A stretch of 64,000 nt of DNA from DATHTC01 sp963746805 (GTDB taxonomy: Bacteria > Actinomycetota > Thermoleophilia > Gaiellales > Gaiellaceae), in the NCBI GenBank assembly GCA_963746805.1, contig CAVVCQ010000005.1, forward strand, positions 482,803-546,802. The letters are read 5' to 3'. Positions within the stretch are counted from its first letter, which is position 1, and every line of letters begins with the position of its first letter. A program made the translations under genes and the position numbers. Below are positions 34,471-43,723 of the stretch, in pieces. Below the pieces are notes generated by a model. The model did not search any database and was not told the DNA's origin. It saw only the letters and a list, made by a program, of their open reading frames with translations.

Positions 34471-34594
34471 AGGTGCAGGCGCGACCGGGCGGTCTCGCGG
34501 CCGACCAGTCTAGCCCGCGGCCTCGGGCTGTTCGGGTGCGCCGGATGTGGATCCGGGGCCGGGTCGTCGGCCGGAGCCGACCCACCTCCACTCC

Positions 34595-34615
34595 CCCCAC
34601 CCTCACTGGGTGGGG
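34595..34615. terminator. Hairpin between pth and mfd
   Basis: CCCCACCC-TCACT-GGGTGGGG is a perfect eight-base stem with a five-base loop, 75 bases downstream of the pth stop on the minus strand. No T run follows, so its role as terminator is inferred. A second imperfect inverted repeat built on ATCACGCAC and GTGCGTGA lies at about 34,636-34,676, directly after the pth stop. Confidence 0.45.
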
Positions 34616-34689
34616 CACGAGCCTAAGCGGCGATCACGCACGCGATCGTGTCGAGTGCGTGACGATCGTGCGTCCTCATCTCGCGCGGG

Positions 34690-35283
34690 CTAGTTGAACC
34701 GCCGCTGGCTCTCGTCGAGCCCCTCGCGCAGCAGCGACTCCACCGCGTCCGCGGCTCGAGCGACGAGCGCCTCGGCGTCGTCCTCCGGCTCGAAGTCGGA
34801 GAGCACGTAGTCGGCGAGGTCGCGCGGGTCGCCGCGCCCTGGTCGGCCGACGCCGATCCGGAGGCGGAGGAAGTCCTGCGTCTGCAGATGGGACGCGATC
34901 GAGCGGAGGCCGTTGTGTCCCGCGAGGCCGCCCCCCGCCCGAAGCTGCAGGCGGCCGAGGTCGAAGTCGCCCTCGTCGTGGACGACGAGCACCGCCTCGG
35001 GATCGACCTTGTAGAACCGCGCGGCGGCGCCGACGGCCTGGCCCGACTCGTTCATGTACGTCTCGGGCTTCAACAGCGCGACCCGTGCACCGTCGAGGCG
35101 CGCATCGGCGAGCTGGCCGTTGAACTTGGAGCGGAACGACGCTCCCGCCCGACGCGCGAGCTCCTCCACCACCATGGAGCCCGCGTTGTGCCGATGCGCC
35201 GCGTACTCGCGGCCGGGATTGCCGAGGCCGACCACGAGCAGGTCGAGCGACGAGGCGGAGTCGCCCCGACGCAGGAAGCGCAT
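34690..35283 (-). CDS. pth: Peptidyl-tRNA hydrolase
   Basis: 197 residues. Motifs VVGLGNPGREYAAHRHNAG (catalytic His in the RHNAG segment), LLKPETYMNESGQAV (substrate Asn) and VVHDEGDFDLGRLQLRAGGG with HNGLRSI (Asp and His). It releases peptides from prematurely dropped tRNA. The upstream rplY gene, 52 bases away, matches the common rplY-pth pair. Confidence 0.95.
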   Translation of the reverse strand: MRFLRRGDSASSLDLLVVGLGNPGREYAAHRHNAGSMVVEELARRAGASFRSKFNGQLADARLDGARVALLKPETYMNESGQAVGAAARFYKVDPEAVLVVHDEGDFDLGRLQLRAGGGLAGHNGLRSIASHLQTQDFLRLRIGVGRPGRGDPRDLADYVLSDFEPEDDAEALVARAADAVESLLREGLDESQRRFN

Positions 35284-35335
35284 CAGTGGCCTGCGCGGTC
35301 GCGTTGCCCGAAGGACGCGGCCTGGTGGGCCACTG

Positions 35336-36034
35336 CTACTCCTCGGTCGCGCCGGACTCGCCGGCGTCCTCGCCGCCGGCAGCCTCGTCGGCGGCACCCT
35401 CGGGCGCCTCGCCCTCGGCCTCGCCCTCGACGCCCTCTTCCTCCTCGACCTCGGGCTCGACCTCGACGGTCGGCGCGGTGATCGTCGCGATCACCGTCGC
35501 GTCCGGGTCGTCGAGGAATGTGACGCCCTCGACCGACGGCACCTCGGCGAGGCGGAGCGTGCCGCCGATCTCCATCCCGGAGACGTCGACGTCGATGTGC
35601 TCGGGCACCTCGAGCGGCAGCGCGGAGACGCTCACCTCGCGCGTGATCTGCGAGAGCACGCCGCCCTCGCGGACGCCGGGCGCGTCCTCGGCGCCGACGA
35701 GCGAGACGACGACCGAAGCGGTGATGGCCTCGTCGAGGCGCACCTCCTGGAGGTCGATGTGCAGCAGCTTCCCCTTGACGGGATCCTGCTGGTAGTCCTT
35801 GAGGATCGCGGGCTGCGTGCTCCCACCGTCGATCGCGATGTCGAGGATCGCGTGGAGCCCGCCGGCGCCCGTGAGGACGCGGCGCAGCTCGCGCTCGGCG
35901 ACCACGAACGACGCCGGCTCGCTGCGGCCGTAGAGCACGCCGGGGACGAAGCCCTCGCGCCGCAGGCGCCGCGACGCGGCCGATCCGAACTCGGTCCGCG
36001 GGCGCACCTCGATCGTGATTCGCTCTCCGGCCAT
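35336..36034 (-). CDS. rplY: Ribosomal protein L25/Ctc (general stress type)
   Basis: 232 residues. The N-terminal L25 5S-rRNA-binding domain (RTEFGSAASRRLRREGFVPG, VLYGRSEPASFVV) is followed by the TL5/Ctc beta domain (LLHIDLQEVRLDEAITASV, VPEHIDVDVSGMEIG) and a highly acidic Glu/Ala tail of about 45 residues. It binds 5S rRNA in the 50S subunit. Confidence 0.94.
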   Translation of the reverse strand: MAGERITIEVRPRTEFGSAASRRLRREGFVPGVLYGRSEPASFVVAERELRRVLTGAGGLHAILDIAIDGGSTQPAILKDYQQDPVKGKLLHIDLQEVRLDEAITASVVVSLVGAEDAPGVREGGVLSQITREVSVSALPLEVPEHIDVDVSGMEIGGTLRLAEVPSVEGVTFLDDPDATVIATITAPTVEVEPEVEEEEGVEGEAEGEAPEGAADEAAGGEDAGESGATEE

Positions 36035-36063
36035 GACGGCCGACGAGTGTAGCGGAGGCCCGC

Positions 36064-38637
36064 CTACGGCAGCGGAGCCGCGAGCGACGCCGCCAGATCG
36101 AGCGCCTCGTCCGTGGCCAGGGCGCGACCGGCTTCCTCGGCTGCGGGCGCGCGCTCGGCCGCGCTCCGGCGCGCCTCCTCACGGGCGCCGTCGTGGAGCT
36201 CACGCTCGAACGGCGGCAGGGACGCGCCGATCGCCTCGCGCAGGCTGGCGGCGGCGCTGAGCAGTCGGAGCGCCGTCTCGGCGTCGCCGCGCCTGAGCGC
36301 GACCGCGGCCACCCCGTCGAGGCAATATGCGATCGACTCGCGGTCCTCCACCTCACGCAGGAGCGCGAGTGCCTCCTGGAAAGCCGATGCGGCGTCGTCG
36401 GTGCGGTCGCGGTGCAGGGAGGCGAAGCCGAGGTTCACCAGCGCCACCACGACGCCGACCCCGTCGCCGACTGCGCGCGACCGCTCGACGGCCCGGCGTG
36501 ATTCGGTGGCCGCTCGGTCCCACTCGCCGAGCCTGAGCGCGAGGTACGCCAGGTTGGTCATCACCGTTGCCGCGGCACGAGCGTCGCCGGCCCGCTCGGC
36601 GGCGACCGCAGCCTCGGCGTAGAGGCTGGCGGCCTCCTCGAGCGCGCCGTCGTCGCTCAGGACGTTGGCAAAGCTCGTGAGCGCACCCGCGAGCTGCCCG
36701 TCGTCGTCGAGGCGGGACGCGAGCTCGACGCGCGCCGCTGCATGCGCCCGGGCCGCGGCGACGTCGCCGGAGACGGCCGCGAGTGCGACCGCACCTCCCA
36801 GCGCCTTGGCGCGATGGACCGATGGGTCGCTGCCCCGGCAGCCGAGTGCCCGCTCGAGCCACGTTCGGCCTTCGCCGAGGTCGCCGTGGGCGTGCCAGAA
36901 CCGCCAGAGCGCGCCGGCGAGCCGGAGCGCCGTGTCGGGATCCGACCGCGCCAGCGTCCACTCGAGCGCGGCGCGAAAGTTCGGGTGGTCGTCCGAGAGC
37001 GAGTGCACCCACGCGGCACGGTCGTCGCCGAAGAGCGCCTGCTCGGAGCTCTCGGCCAGCTCGGTGAAATGGAGCGCGTGGTGCGCCGCGGCCTCGTCGA
37101 GCTCGTCGCGGGCGTCGAGTTGCTCGAGCGCGTACTCGCGGATCGTCTCGAGCATCAGGTAGCGAGGTGCCGACCCCGCGCCCTGCGGCGCGACGAGGCT
37201 CTTGTCGACGAGCGACGCAACCCGGTCGTCCGCAGCGAGCACGGGCAGCCCGAGCACCGCGGCAGCCGCTTCGAGCCGGAAACCACCGACGAAGATCCCG
37301 AGCCACGCGAACGCCCTCCGATCGTCCTCGCCGAGGAGGTCGTAGCTCCAGTCGAGCGTCGCGCGGAGCGCCCGGTGCCGCTCGGGAGCGTCGGCGTACC
37401 CGCCGGAGAGCACGGCGAGCCGCGTCTCGAGCCGCTCGAGCAACACGTCCGGCGACAGTGCCCGGACGCGCGGCGCCGCGAGCTCGATCGAGAGCGGCAG
37501 GCCCTCGAGCCGTTCCACGACCGCGGCGACGACCGCGCGATCGAGGCCCTCGCCGGGACGGACGGCCTCGGCGCGTTCCATGAACAGCGCGACGCCGCTC
37601 TCGATCGGGAGAGGCCCGAGCGGCAGCTCGTGCTCCGCGCGAAGCCGCAAGGGCTCGCGGCTCGTGGCGAGGATCGTTACAGGCGCGGCACGCTCGAGCA
37701 GCTCCCCGATCGCCGGGGCGGCGTCGAGCACGTGCTCGGCGTTGTCGATCACGAGCAGCGTCCGCGACCCACCGGCGAGCCGCTCTACCAGCGGCTCGAG
37801 ACGATCGACTCCGGGCCGCTCGTCCACGCCGAGCGCAGCGGCGATCGCTCCCGAGACGAGGCCGCTGTCGGTGATCCGCGCCAGGTCGACGAAGTACGCA
37901 CCCCCGGCGAAGTCGTCGAGCGAGCCCGCCGCGACCTCGAGCGCGAGCCGCGTCTTGCCGACGCCTCCGGGCCCGGTGAGCGTGACCAGACGCGTCTCGG
38001 CGAGGAGCGCCTGCAGCGCTGCCGCCTCCTCTGCGCGGTCGACGAGCCTCGTCGCCGGCCGAGGCAGGTTCGAGGCATGCAGCGACCGCAGCGGCGGGAA
38101 GTCCGCCGCGAGCCCCTCGCCGCCGAGCTGGAACAGCCGGATCGGCGCGTCGATGTCCTTGAGCCGGTGGTCGCCGAGGTCGACGAGCGCGACGTCTGCA
38201 CCGAGGAGGTCGCGCGTCGAGCGGGACAGGACGACCTGGCCGCCGTGGCCCACGGCCGCGATGCGGGCGGCGTGATGCACGTCCAGGCCGACGTACCCGC
38301 TGCCGAGCTGCTCGGGCTCGCCGGTGTGGACCCCCATGCGCACGCGGACGGGCTGGTCGTCCGGCCACGATTGCGCGGCGAGCTCGCGCTGGGCGTCGGC
38401 CGCGGCGCGGGCGGCGCCGGTCGCCGTCGGGAAGGCGAAGAAGAAGGCGTCGCCCTGCGTGTCGACCTCGGAGCCGCCGTGCCGGCGGACTGCCTCGCGG
38501 AGGACGTCTCGATGAAGCTCCAGCGCGATCCCGTACGTGGCCCCGAGCCTGCGAAGCAGCTCGGTCGAGCCCTCCACGTCGGTGAAGAGCAAGGTGACGG
38601 TGCCGGTCGGAAGGCCGCGTGTCGCGGCCCCGGTCAC
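36064..38637 (-). CDS. Adenylate cyclase-like/NB-ARC/TPR regulator (AfsR-like ATPase)
   Basis: 857 residues from GTG 38637 (GTGA overlap with the small gene upstream). Residues 10-180 are a class III nucleotide cyclase domain: VTLLFTDVEGSTELLRRLG, GDAFFFAFPTATGA, VRVRMGVHTGEPEQL. Then an AAA/NB-ARC ATPase: GPGGVGKTRLALEVA (Walker A), TLLVIDNAEHVLDA (Walker B), ILATSREPLRL, LPLSIELAAPRVRALSP. The C-terminal third is TPR-like. There is no LuxR helix-turn-helix at the end, which many relatives have, so it may signal through the cyclase rather than bind DNA. Confidence 0.85.
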   Translation of the reverse strand: MTGAATRGLPTGTVTLLFTDVEGSTELLRRLGATYGIALELHRDVLREAVRRHGGSEVDTQGDAFFFAFPTATGAARAAADAQRELAAQSWPDDQPVRVRMGVHTGEPEQLGSGYVGLDVHHAARIAAVGHGGQVVLSRSTRDLLGADVALVDLGDHRLKDIDAPIRLFQLGGEGLAADFPPLRSLHASNLPRPATRLVDRAEEAAALQALLAETRLVTLTGPGGVGKTRLALEVAAGSLDDFAGGAYFVDLARITDSGLVSGAIAAALGVDERPGVDRLEPLVERLAGGSRTLLVIDNAEHVLDAAPAIGELLERAAPVTILATSREPLRLRAEHELPLGPLPIESGVALFMERAEAVRPGEGLDRAVVAAVVERLEGLPLSIELAAPRVRALSPDVLLERLETRLAVLSGGYADAPERHRALRATLDWSYDLLGEDDRRAFAWLGIFVGGFRLEAAAAVLGLPVLAADDRVASLVDKSLVAPQGAGSAPRYLMLETIREYALEQLDARDELDEAAAHHALHFTELAESSEQALFGDDRAAWVHSLSDDHPNFRAALEWTLARSDPDTALRLAGALWRFWHAHGDLGEGRTWLERALGCRGSDPSVHRAKALGGAVALAAVSGDVAAARAHAAARVELASRLDDDGQLAGALTSFANVLSDDGALEEAASLYAEAAVAAERAGDARAAATVMTNLAYLALRLGEWDRAATESRRAVERSRAVGDGVGVVVALVNLGFASLHRDRTDDAASAFQEALALLREVEDRESIAYCLDGVAAVALRRGDAETALRLLSAAASLREAIGASLPPFERELHDGAREEARRSAAERAPAAEEAGRALATDEALDLAASLAAPLP

Positions 38638-38963
38638 GGCGCCTCGCCCGGTGGCCCAGACGCGTAGTTCTGCCCGGAGCCGTCCGACGACTCGATCTTC
38701 TCGTCGGCCGTCAGGAGGTCGACGCGGCACGACTTCGGGTCCGCCAGTTCCCGGTCGAGGCAGCCGAGGTCGAAGCCGGTGTAGTTGCCGTCGACGAGCA
38801 CGTACGCCGCTTTGGCGTCGCCGTCGAAGAACACGTTCACCGCCTCACCGCCGCACTCCGAGACGATCCTCCTCAGTTCGCGGTCGAAGTCGGTGGGGTT
38901 CCTGCAATGGTCCCTCAGCCGAGGCGGCGTTCCGGTCGAGACCCGGATCCAATGGTGCGGCAT
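38634..38963 (-). CDS. Small protein with MPHHW start, alpha/beta-like
   Basis: 109 residues, ATG 38963. The pattern FDRELRRIVSECGGEAVNVF then FDGDAKAAYVLVDGNYTGFD looks like a ferredoxin-like alpha-beta unit similar to GYD-type domains; that is a guess from pattern only. The tail SSDGSGQNYASGPPGEAP looks disordered. It starts MPHHW, as does the next small gene upstream. Coupled by GTGA to the cyclase/ATPase gene. Confidence 0.6.
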   Translation of the reverse strand: MPHHWIRVSTGTPPRLRDHCRNPTDFDRELRRIVSECGGEAVNVFFDGDAKAAYVLVDGNYTGFDLGCLDRELADPKSCRVDLLTADEKIESSDGSGQNYASGPPGEAP

Positions 38964-39063
38964 CGCTTCCTCCCAGTATCCGAATGGCGGCCCCAGGGAT
39001 GATGCGACCGCGGTCGCCCCGGTGCAAGCGCCGCGCCGGCAGCTGAGATGGATTCTGCGGCCG

Positions 39064-39246
39064 TTACTTTTTCTTCAGCGGGAACTTGACGCTACCGGGG
39101 CTGACCTTGTAGGCGCTGGCGATCGTCTGCTTGGTGGCGCCGTCCTCCGCCGTTCCGAGAACGAACGTCTCGCCGTCGCCCTCGAACACCTCATCGCCCG
39201 GCTGCGCGTTGCTCGGGTCCCCGATCTTCGTCCAATGGTGTGGCAC
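39064..39246 (-). CDS. Small protein with MPHHW start (60 aa)
   Basis: GTG 39246 opens MPHHWTKIGDPSNAQPGDEV, then GETFVLGTAEDG and a Lys-rich end VKFPLKKK. No family recognised. The first five residues match the neighbour at 38634-38963, and the DNA around both starts is nearly identical, suggesting related genes or a shared domain start. Same strand as its neighbours. Confidence 0.5.
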   Translation of the reverse strand: MPHHWTKIGDPSNAQPGDEVFEGDGETFVLGTAEDGATKQTIASAYKVSPGSVKFPLKKK

Positions 39247-39286
39247 GGGTCGACTATCGCGGATTCCGCCCGTCGGGGCAACCGGG

Positions 39287-40069
39287 TCAGAAGAGTTGGT
39301 TCTCGCCCGCGAAGATCGCCGAGACCGACTCGTCCGAGAAGACGTTCCAGATCGTCTCGGCGAGGAGGCCCGAGATCGGCAGCACGGTCAGCTTCTCGAT
39401 CGCGGCGCGGTCGCGCGGGTCGATCGGGACCGTGTCGGTGACGATCAGGCGGTCGACCTCCTCCGCCTCCGCGAAGCGGTCGAGCGCGCCCTTGGCAAAG
39501 ATCGCGTGGGTCGCGAAGACGTGCACCTCGGTCGCGCCGGCTTCCTTGAGCGCCCGCGCGCCGGAGATGATCGTGCCGCCGGTCATGATCACGTCGTCGC
39601 CGACGAGGCAGCGCTTGCCGCGGACGTGGCCGGTCACCTCGGAGATCGCCGCGACGTCGTGCGCCGGCCGGGTCTTGTGCATGATCGCGAAGTCGCCCTC
39701 GACCATCTGCGCGAACTTCACGCCCATCTTCGCGCGACCGGCGTCCGGCGCGACGGAGACGACGCCCTCCCCGCTCAGGCCCTGGTCGCGGAAGTGCTGC
39801 GCGAAGAGCGGCAGCGCGGTCATGTGGTCGACCGGGATGTCGAAGAAGCCCTGGACCTGGCCCGCGTGGAGGTCCATCGTGAGCACGCGGTCGACCCCGG
39901 CCGTGCGGAGGAAGTCCGCGACCAGCTTGCCCGTGATCGGCTCGCGGGGCGCCGACTTCTTGTCCTGGCGCGAGTACGGGTACCACGGGATGACCGCGGT
40001 GATCCGCTTGGCCGAGGCGAGCTTCGCGGCCTGGATCATGATCAGCAGCTCCATCAGGTTCCGGTCGAC
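39287..40069 (-). CDS. prs: Ribose-phosphate pyrophosphokinase, 5' end lost at the join
   Basis: About 260 of roughly 315 residues. Seen: VDRNLMELLIMIQAAKLASA at the broken start, YPYSRQDKKSAPREPIT (catalytic flexible loop region), MDLHAGQVQGFFDIPVDH, the PRPP-binding DDVIMTGGTIISGA and FATHAIFAKGA. It makes PRPP from ribose 5-phosphate and ATP. The first 55 or so residues, with the ATP-binding start, are missing: the reading frame passes into unrelated sequence at about 40,069, so the ATG at 40,054 is internal, not the real start. Confidence 0.92.
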   Translation of the reverse strand, partial: VDRNLMELLIMIQAAKLASAKRITAVIPWYPYSRQDKKSAPREPITGKLVADFLRTAGVDRVLTMDLHAGQVQGFFDIPVDHMTALPLFAQHFRDQGLSGEGVVSVAPDAGRAKMGVKFAQMVEGDFAIMHKTRPAHDVAAISEVTGHVRGKRCLVGDDVIMTGGTIISGARALKEAGATEVHVFATHAIFAKGALDRFAEAEEVDRLIVTDTVPIDPRDRAAIEKLTVLPISGLLAETIWNVFSDESVSAIFAGENQLF

Positions 40070-40080
40070 CGCTGCGTGAA
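40062..40080. other. Chimeric join between actinobacterial and gammaproteobacterial sequence
   Basis: Left of here the minus strand encodes prs from VDRNLMELL onward; right of here it encodes an MscS-type channel up to about MRIGIAKFTQ. Both genes run into each other and both are cut. Neighbouring gene order, codon style and indel rate all change at this point. No transposase, integrase, tRNA or inverted repeat marks the join. Confidence 0.85.
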
Positions 40081-40710
40081 CTTCGCGATGCCGATCCGCA
40101 TGTCGGTGCGATGCCCTGCATCGTCACCAGCCGCTTCTCCAGCCAGCGCGACCCCCACACTGCCAGCAGCACGAACACGCTGACCGTTACCAGCAGCTTG
40201 CTGCATCGACCAGACCGAAATGCGCGTCTTGCCGGCCTGCATGCCGATGCCGTCGAGAACGCGGATGACTTCGTCGCCCCAGCCGAGCAGGTGCAGTGCC
40301 AGGAAAACCCAGATCACGCCGGTGATCGCAGCGCCCCAGCCCTTGAGCCGGGCGCGCGTGCCGAGCGACACCCGCATCACGTAGATGATGACCCGGATCA
40401 GCAGCAACAGCGCGGTGAGCTGTACCGCGACATCGACCATGTTGGCCTTGAGACCGGACGCGTGCAGCAGGCCATCCGCGGCCGCCAGCACCACCAGTGT
40501 CAGGGCCGGTGGCGCCCCGATGAACAGCAGTTCGCGCAGACGATCAGGCAGGTTCTCGGGATCGGGTGCGACCGTGATGCGTGAGCGCGCGTACGCCGCT
40601 GCCCACCACCCGAGCACCACCGCGCCGATGATGACGGCCAGCTGCAACAGGTTGTCGGATTGTTGCAGGTAGGCGAGGGCGTCGTTGGCCGCCTGCAGCT
40701 GGGTCTTCAT
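40070..40710 (-). CDS. MscS-like mechanosensitive channel, 3' end lost at the join, frameshifted
   Basis: The first 175 residues from ATG 40710 contain helices such as LAVIIGAVVLGWWAAAYARS, ALTLVVLAAADGLLH and VAVQLTALLLLIRVIIYVMR, with a GWGDEVIRVLDGIG loop. A frameshift near 40,200 leads to KLLVTVSVFVLLAVWGSRWL, and a second near 40,110 to MRIGIAKFTQ, which looks like the helix before the MscS pore. The conserved beta domain and C-terminus are missing. The family releases ions under membrane tension. Start right upstream of the DUF465 gene. Confidence 0.75.
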
Positions 40711-40714
40711 CCGG

Positions 40715-40939
40715 TCACGCGTTCAGGTCGGGGATCAGCTGGCTCTCGAGGCGTGCGATCTGGTCCTTCAGCAGCAGCTTGCGTTTCTTGAGCCGGCGCA
40801 ACTGGACCTGGTCGACGTAGAAATCGAGCTGCAGCCGGTGGATCACGTCGTCGAGGTCGCGATGTTCGATGCGCAGGCCCCGCAGCCGCTGCAGGTGCTG
40901 GAACGTCTCGGTATCGACGTTGTCCTTCTGTTCAGACAT
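40715..40939 (-). CDS. YdcH-family (DUF465) coiled-coil protein
   Basis: 74 residues, intact. DUF465 signature: LRIEHRDLDDVIHRLQ and LRRLKKRKLLLKDQIARLES, both amphipathic helices forming a small coiled coil. Role unknown. Stop is four bases before the MscS start. Confidence 0.88.
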   Translation of the reverse strand: MSEQKDNVDTETFQHLQRLRGLRIEHRDLDDVIHRLQLDFYVDQVQLRRLKKRKLLLKDQIARLESQLIPDLNA

Positions 40940-41005
40940 CGCAGACGCTGTTCGTGGGATCCGGTTGTGGGCGGGTAGTTTTAGCCCCCGGCCGTCGAAA
41001 AGGGG

Positions 41006-41317
41006 CTACTCGAGCCCGATGCTGTCGACGCGCGGGCCGAACATCACGATGAAGCCTTGCCGGCGGTTGTAGCCGTCCACCGTGTAATCGAAGACATAGG
41101 TGCGTTCGAAGACGAATCCCCCGCCCTGGCCTCGCGCGACCTTCAGCGAGGCCCGGAATGCGACCGTGCCATCGAGCAGGGCGGCGCCGGTCGCGGTGCA
41201 GGTTTCGCGGGCCGCGGCATTCGCCCGCTCGCGGGTGCCGAGGGAGTCGTGCCAGTAAGCCGCGAGTAGCGGCGAACGCGATGCAGCAGAAGCAGCGAGG
41301 CCCCAGGACAGCTCCAT
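41006..41317 (-). CDS. DUF3301 family protein
   Basis: 103 residues. The N-terminal hydrophobic stretch leads to YWHDSLGTRERANAAARETC, then LLDGTVAFRASLKVA and the C-terminal YVFDYTVDGYNRRQGFIVMF, the DUF3301 pattern of gammaproteobacteria. The hydrophobic N-terminus is weaker than usual, so a small indel there is possible. Function unknown. It lies nine bases downstream of cysQ, same strand. Confidence 0.78.
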   Translation of the reverse strand: MELSWGLAASAASRSPLLAAYWHDSLGTRERANAAARETCTATGAALLDGTVAFRASLKVARGQGGGFVFERTYVFDYTVDGYNRRQGFIVMFGPRVDSIGLE

Positions 41318-41326
41318 GCCGACTGC

Positions 41327-42132
<806 letters not shown>

Positions 42133-42251
42133 GGAAATCCACAATCAGGCCAGGGTGTTTACCGTGGGTCGATCGTCCGCCCGGGAGTGGCGGCGGACAC
42201 GGGTGCGTATCATAGCGGTCCCGACGAGACTTTCTCCGGACGCGATTGCAG

Positions 42252-42950
42252 ATGGATACCCCCGTACAACGACTCGTCGCGCGCCGGGAGGCGCCCGACT
42301 GGAGCGCAATCGAGACGGGTCGCCTCCTGATGATGGCACCGTCCTCGACCTGCGATTTGATAACTATTTCTGGCTGGAGGTCGTGCCGCGGCGTTATGGC
42401 GCATTGCACGGCAAGACAGCCGCTGCCGCGCTCGAGGAACTGCTGCCCAGGATCGACGCGTGGCGCGGACGCCTCGAGTGGTATTGCGTCGATCACTGGA
42501 CGACGGAGCTCCGGAATCGACATCGAGGCGCTGAAGCTCGAGATGCGAGAGCACATCTGCTTCCTGCCTGGCGCGGTAGGGGTTTCTGATCGGCTCGCAA
42601 CGCTGGCAAGCGCCGCCTGCTGACGACCAATGCGCATCCGAAGTCGCTGGCCGTCAAGCACGGGCGTACCGGGATTGGCAGTCACTTCGACGAGATGGTG
42701 TCATCGCACGTCCTGGGCGCGGCCAAGGAATCGCCGGAGTTCTGGGGCCGGCTCGTGCCCGTCACAGCATCGAGCCGGCATCCACGCTGTTCGTCGACGA
42801 CAGCGCGGCGGTGCTTTGCGCGGCACGAGAGGCGGAGTTCGCTGGCTGTACCAGGCGCTGCGTCCCGACTCGACGCAGCCACCGCGCGCACCGGTGCCCG
42901 GTGTCCTCGGAATCGAGCGGCTCGACGAGCTGCTGGCAGGGGTGGGCTAG
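42252..42950 (+). CDS. yrfG: YrfG-like GMP/IMP nucleotidase (HAD family), several frameshifts
   Basis: ATG 42252 gives MDTPVQRLVARREAPDWSAI; the HAD motif DMDGTVLDL is broken by indels near 42,320. Recognisable parts in shifted frames are DLRFDNYFWLEVVPRRYGAL, LEELLPRIDAWRGRLEWYC, DIEALKLEMREHICFLPGA, LLTTNAHPKSLAVKHGRTGI, ASTLFVDDSAAVLCAARE (HAD motif IV) and VPGVLGIERLDELLAGVG at the end. The family hydrolyses IMP and GMP. Consensus errors are likelier than decay. Confidence 0.8.
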
Positions 42951-43690
42951 CCGCTCTCCGAAGCCATCGCGCCCGATCGGGCGGGCAGGTTCTCGAAGTG
43001 CACGTTCATGATCGGGTATTGGCGCCAGTCCGCATAGATCGAAGTGCCACCACTCGGATTCGTGGACCTCGAAGCCCGCGGTTTCCATCGCCACGCGCAA
43101 CAGGTCACGTAAAGCGCGCTGGCGACTCGTGCCTCCCGGATATTCCGGGGAGGAGCGTTCGGACATCTCGTCATACAGGCCGGGCATGCGCACCGCGTCG
43201 CCGGTACGCACCTCGTAAAGGGTCAAGTCCACGGCACAGCCCCGGTTGTGACGCGAACCCTGTGTAGGGTCGGCGACGAAGTCCCGCTGTGCCGGCGGCG
43301 TCGCCTCCCAGAACACCTTGGTCACCCACCACGGTCGATAGGCATCGTGGATCAGGAGCCCGTAACCCTGCCGCAGCAAGGCGCGGTGCGCACGCAGCAG
43401 GCTCTCCGCCGCAGGGCGCTGCAGGAAAGCGCGCGGTTGCGTGTAGAGGGCCACGCCGAGGAAGTTCTCGCGGTCGCATAACGGATGTCGAGCCGTATCG
43501 TAGGGATCGAGCGTGGCCAGGTCGACCAGATCGGCGAGCGCTTCGGGTCCGGCTCCTGCGGCGGCGCGGCTTGCTGCGCCTCGGCCTTCAGCGCTGCGAC
43601 CGGCCGCAGCGGGGTGATGCGGAAGTACTCGGGCTCGCGCGCGCAACTGGCAGCACCAGCAGGAACAGGGCCGCTGCGATCGTCGTGCAA
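42947..43690 (-). CDS. D-Ala-D-Ala dipeptidase (VanX/DdpX, M15D), frameshifted
   Basis: Recognisable over shifted frames: DLVDLATLDPYDTARHPLCD, RENFLGVALYTQPRAFLQR, LLIHDAYRPWWVTKVFW, zinc motif SRHNRGCAVDLTLYE (SxHxxGxAxD) and ESEWWHFDL (catalytic Glu and zinc His). The C-terminal NVHFENLPARSG lies in another frame. The start is uncertain; the N-terminus looks like a signal/lipoprotein region near 43,690. Cleaves D-Ala-D-Ala dipeptides, for peptidoglycan turnover. Confidence 0.82.
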
Positions 43691-43723
43691 CGCGACGATT
43701 CTGCGCGAATGGGTCGGCTCCCG

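Noticed and set aside
36353..38368. Long open frames such as 36353-38368, 934-2757, 26299-28917 and 31555-34119
   Set aside because: High-GC shadow frames with Arg/Ala-rich translations opposite or beside well-supported genes.
39287..40054. ATG at 40,054 as the true prs start
   Set aside because: The motif VDRNLMELLIMI continues upstream of it, and about 55 N-terminal residues of the family are missing because of the join.
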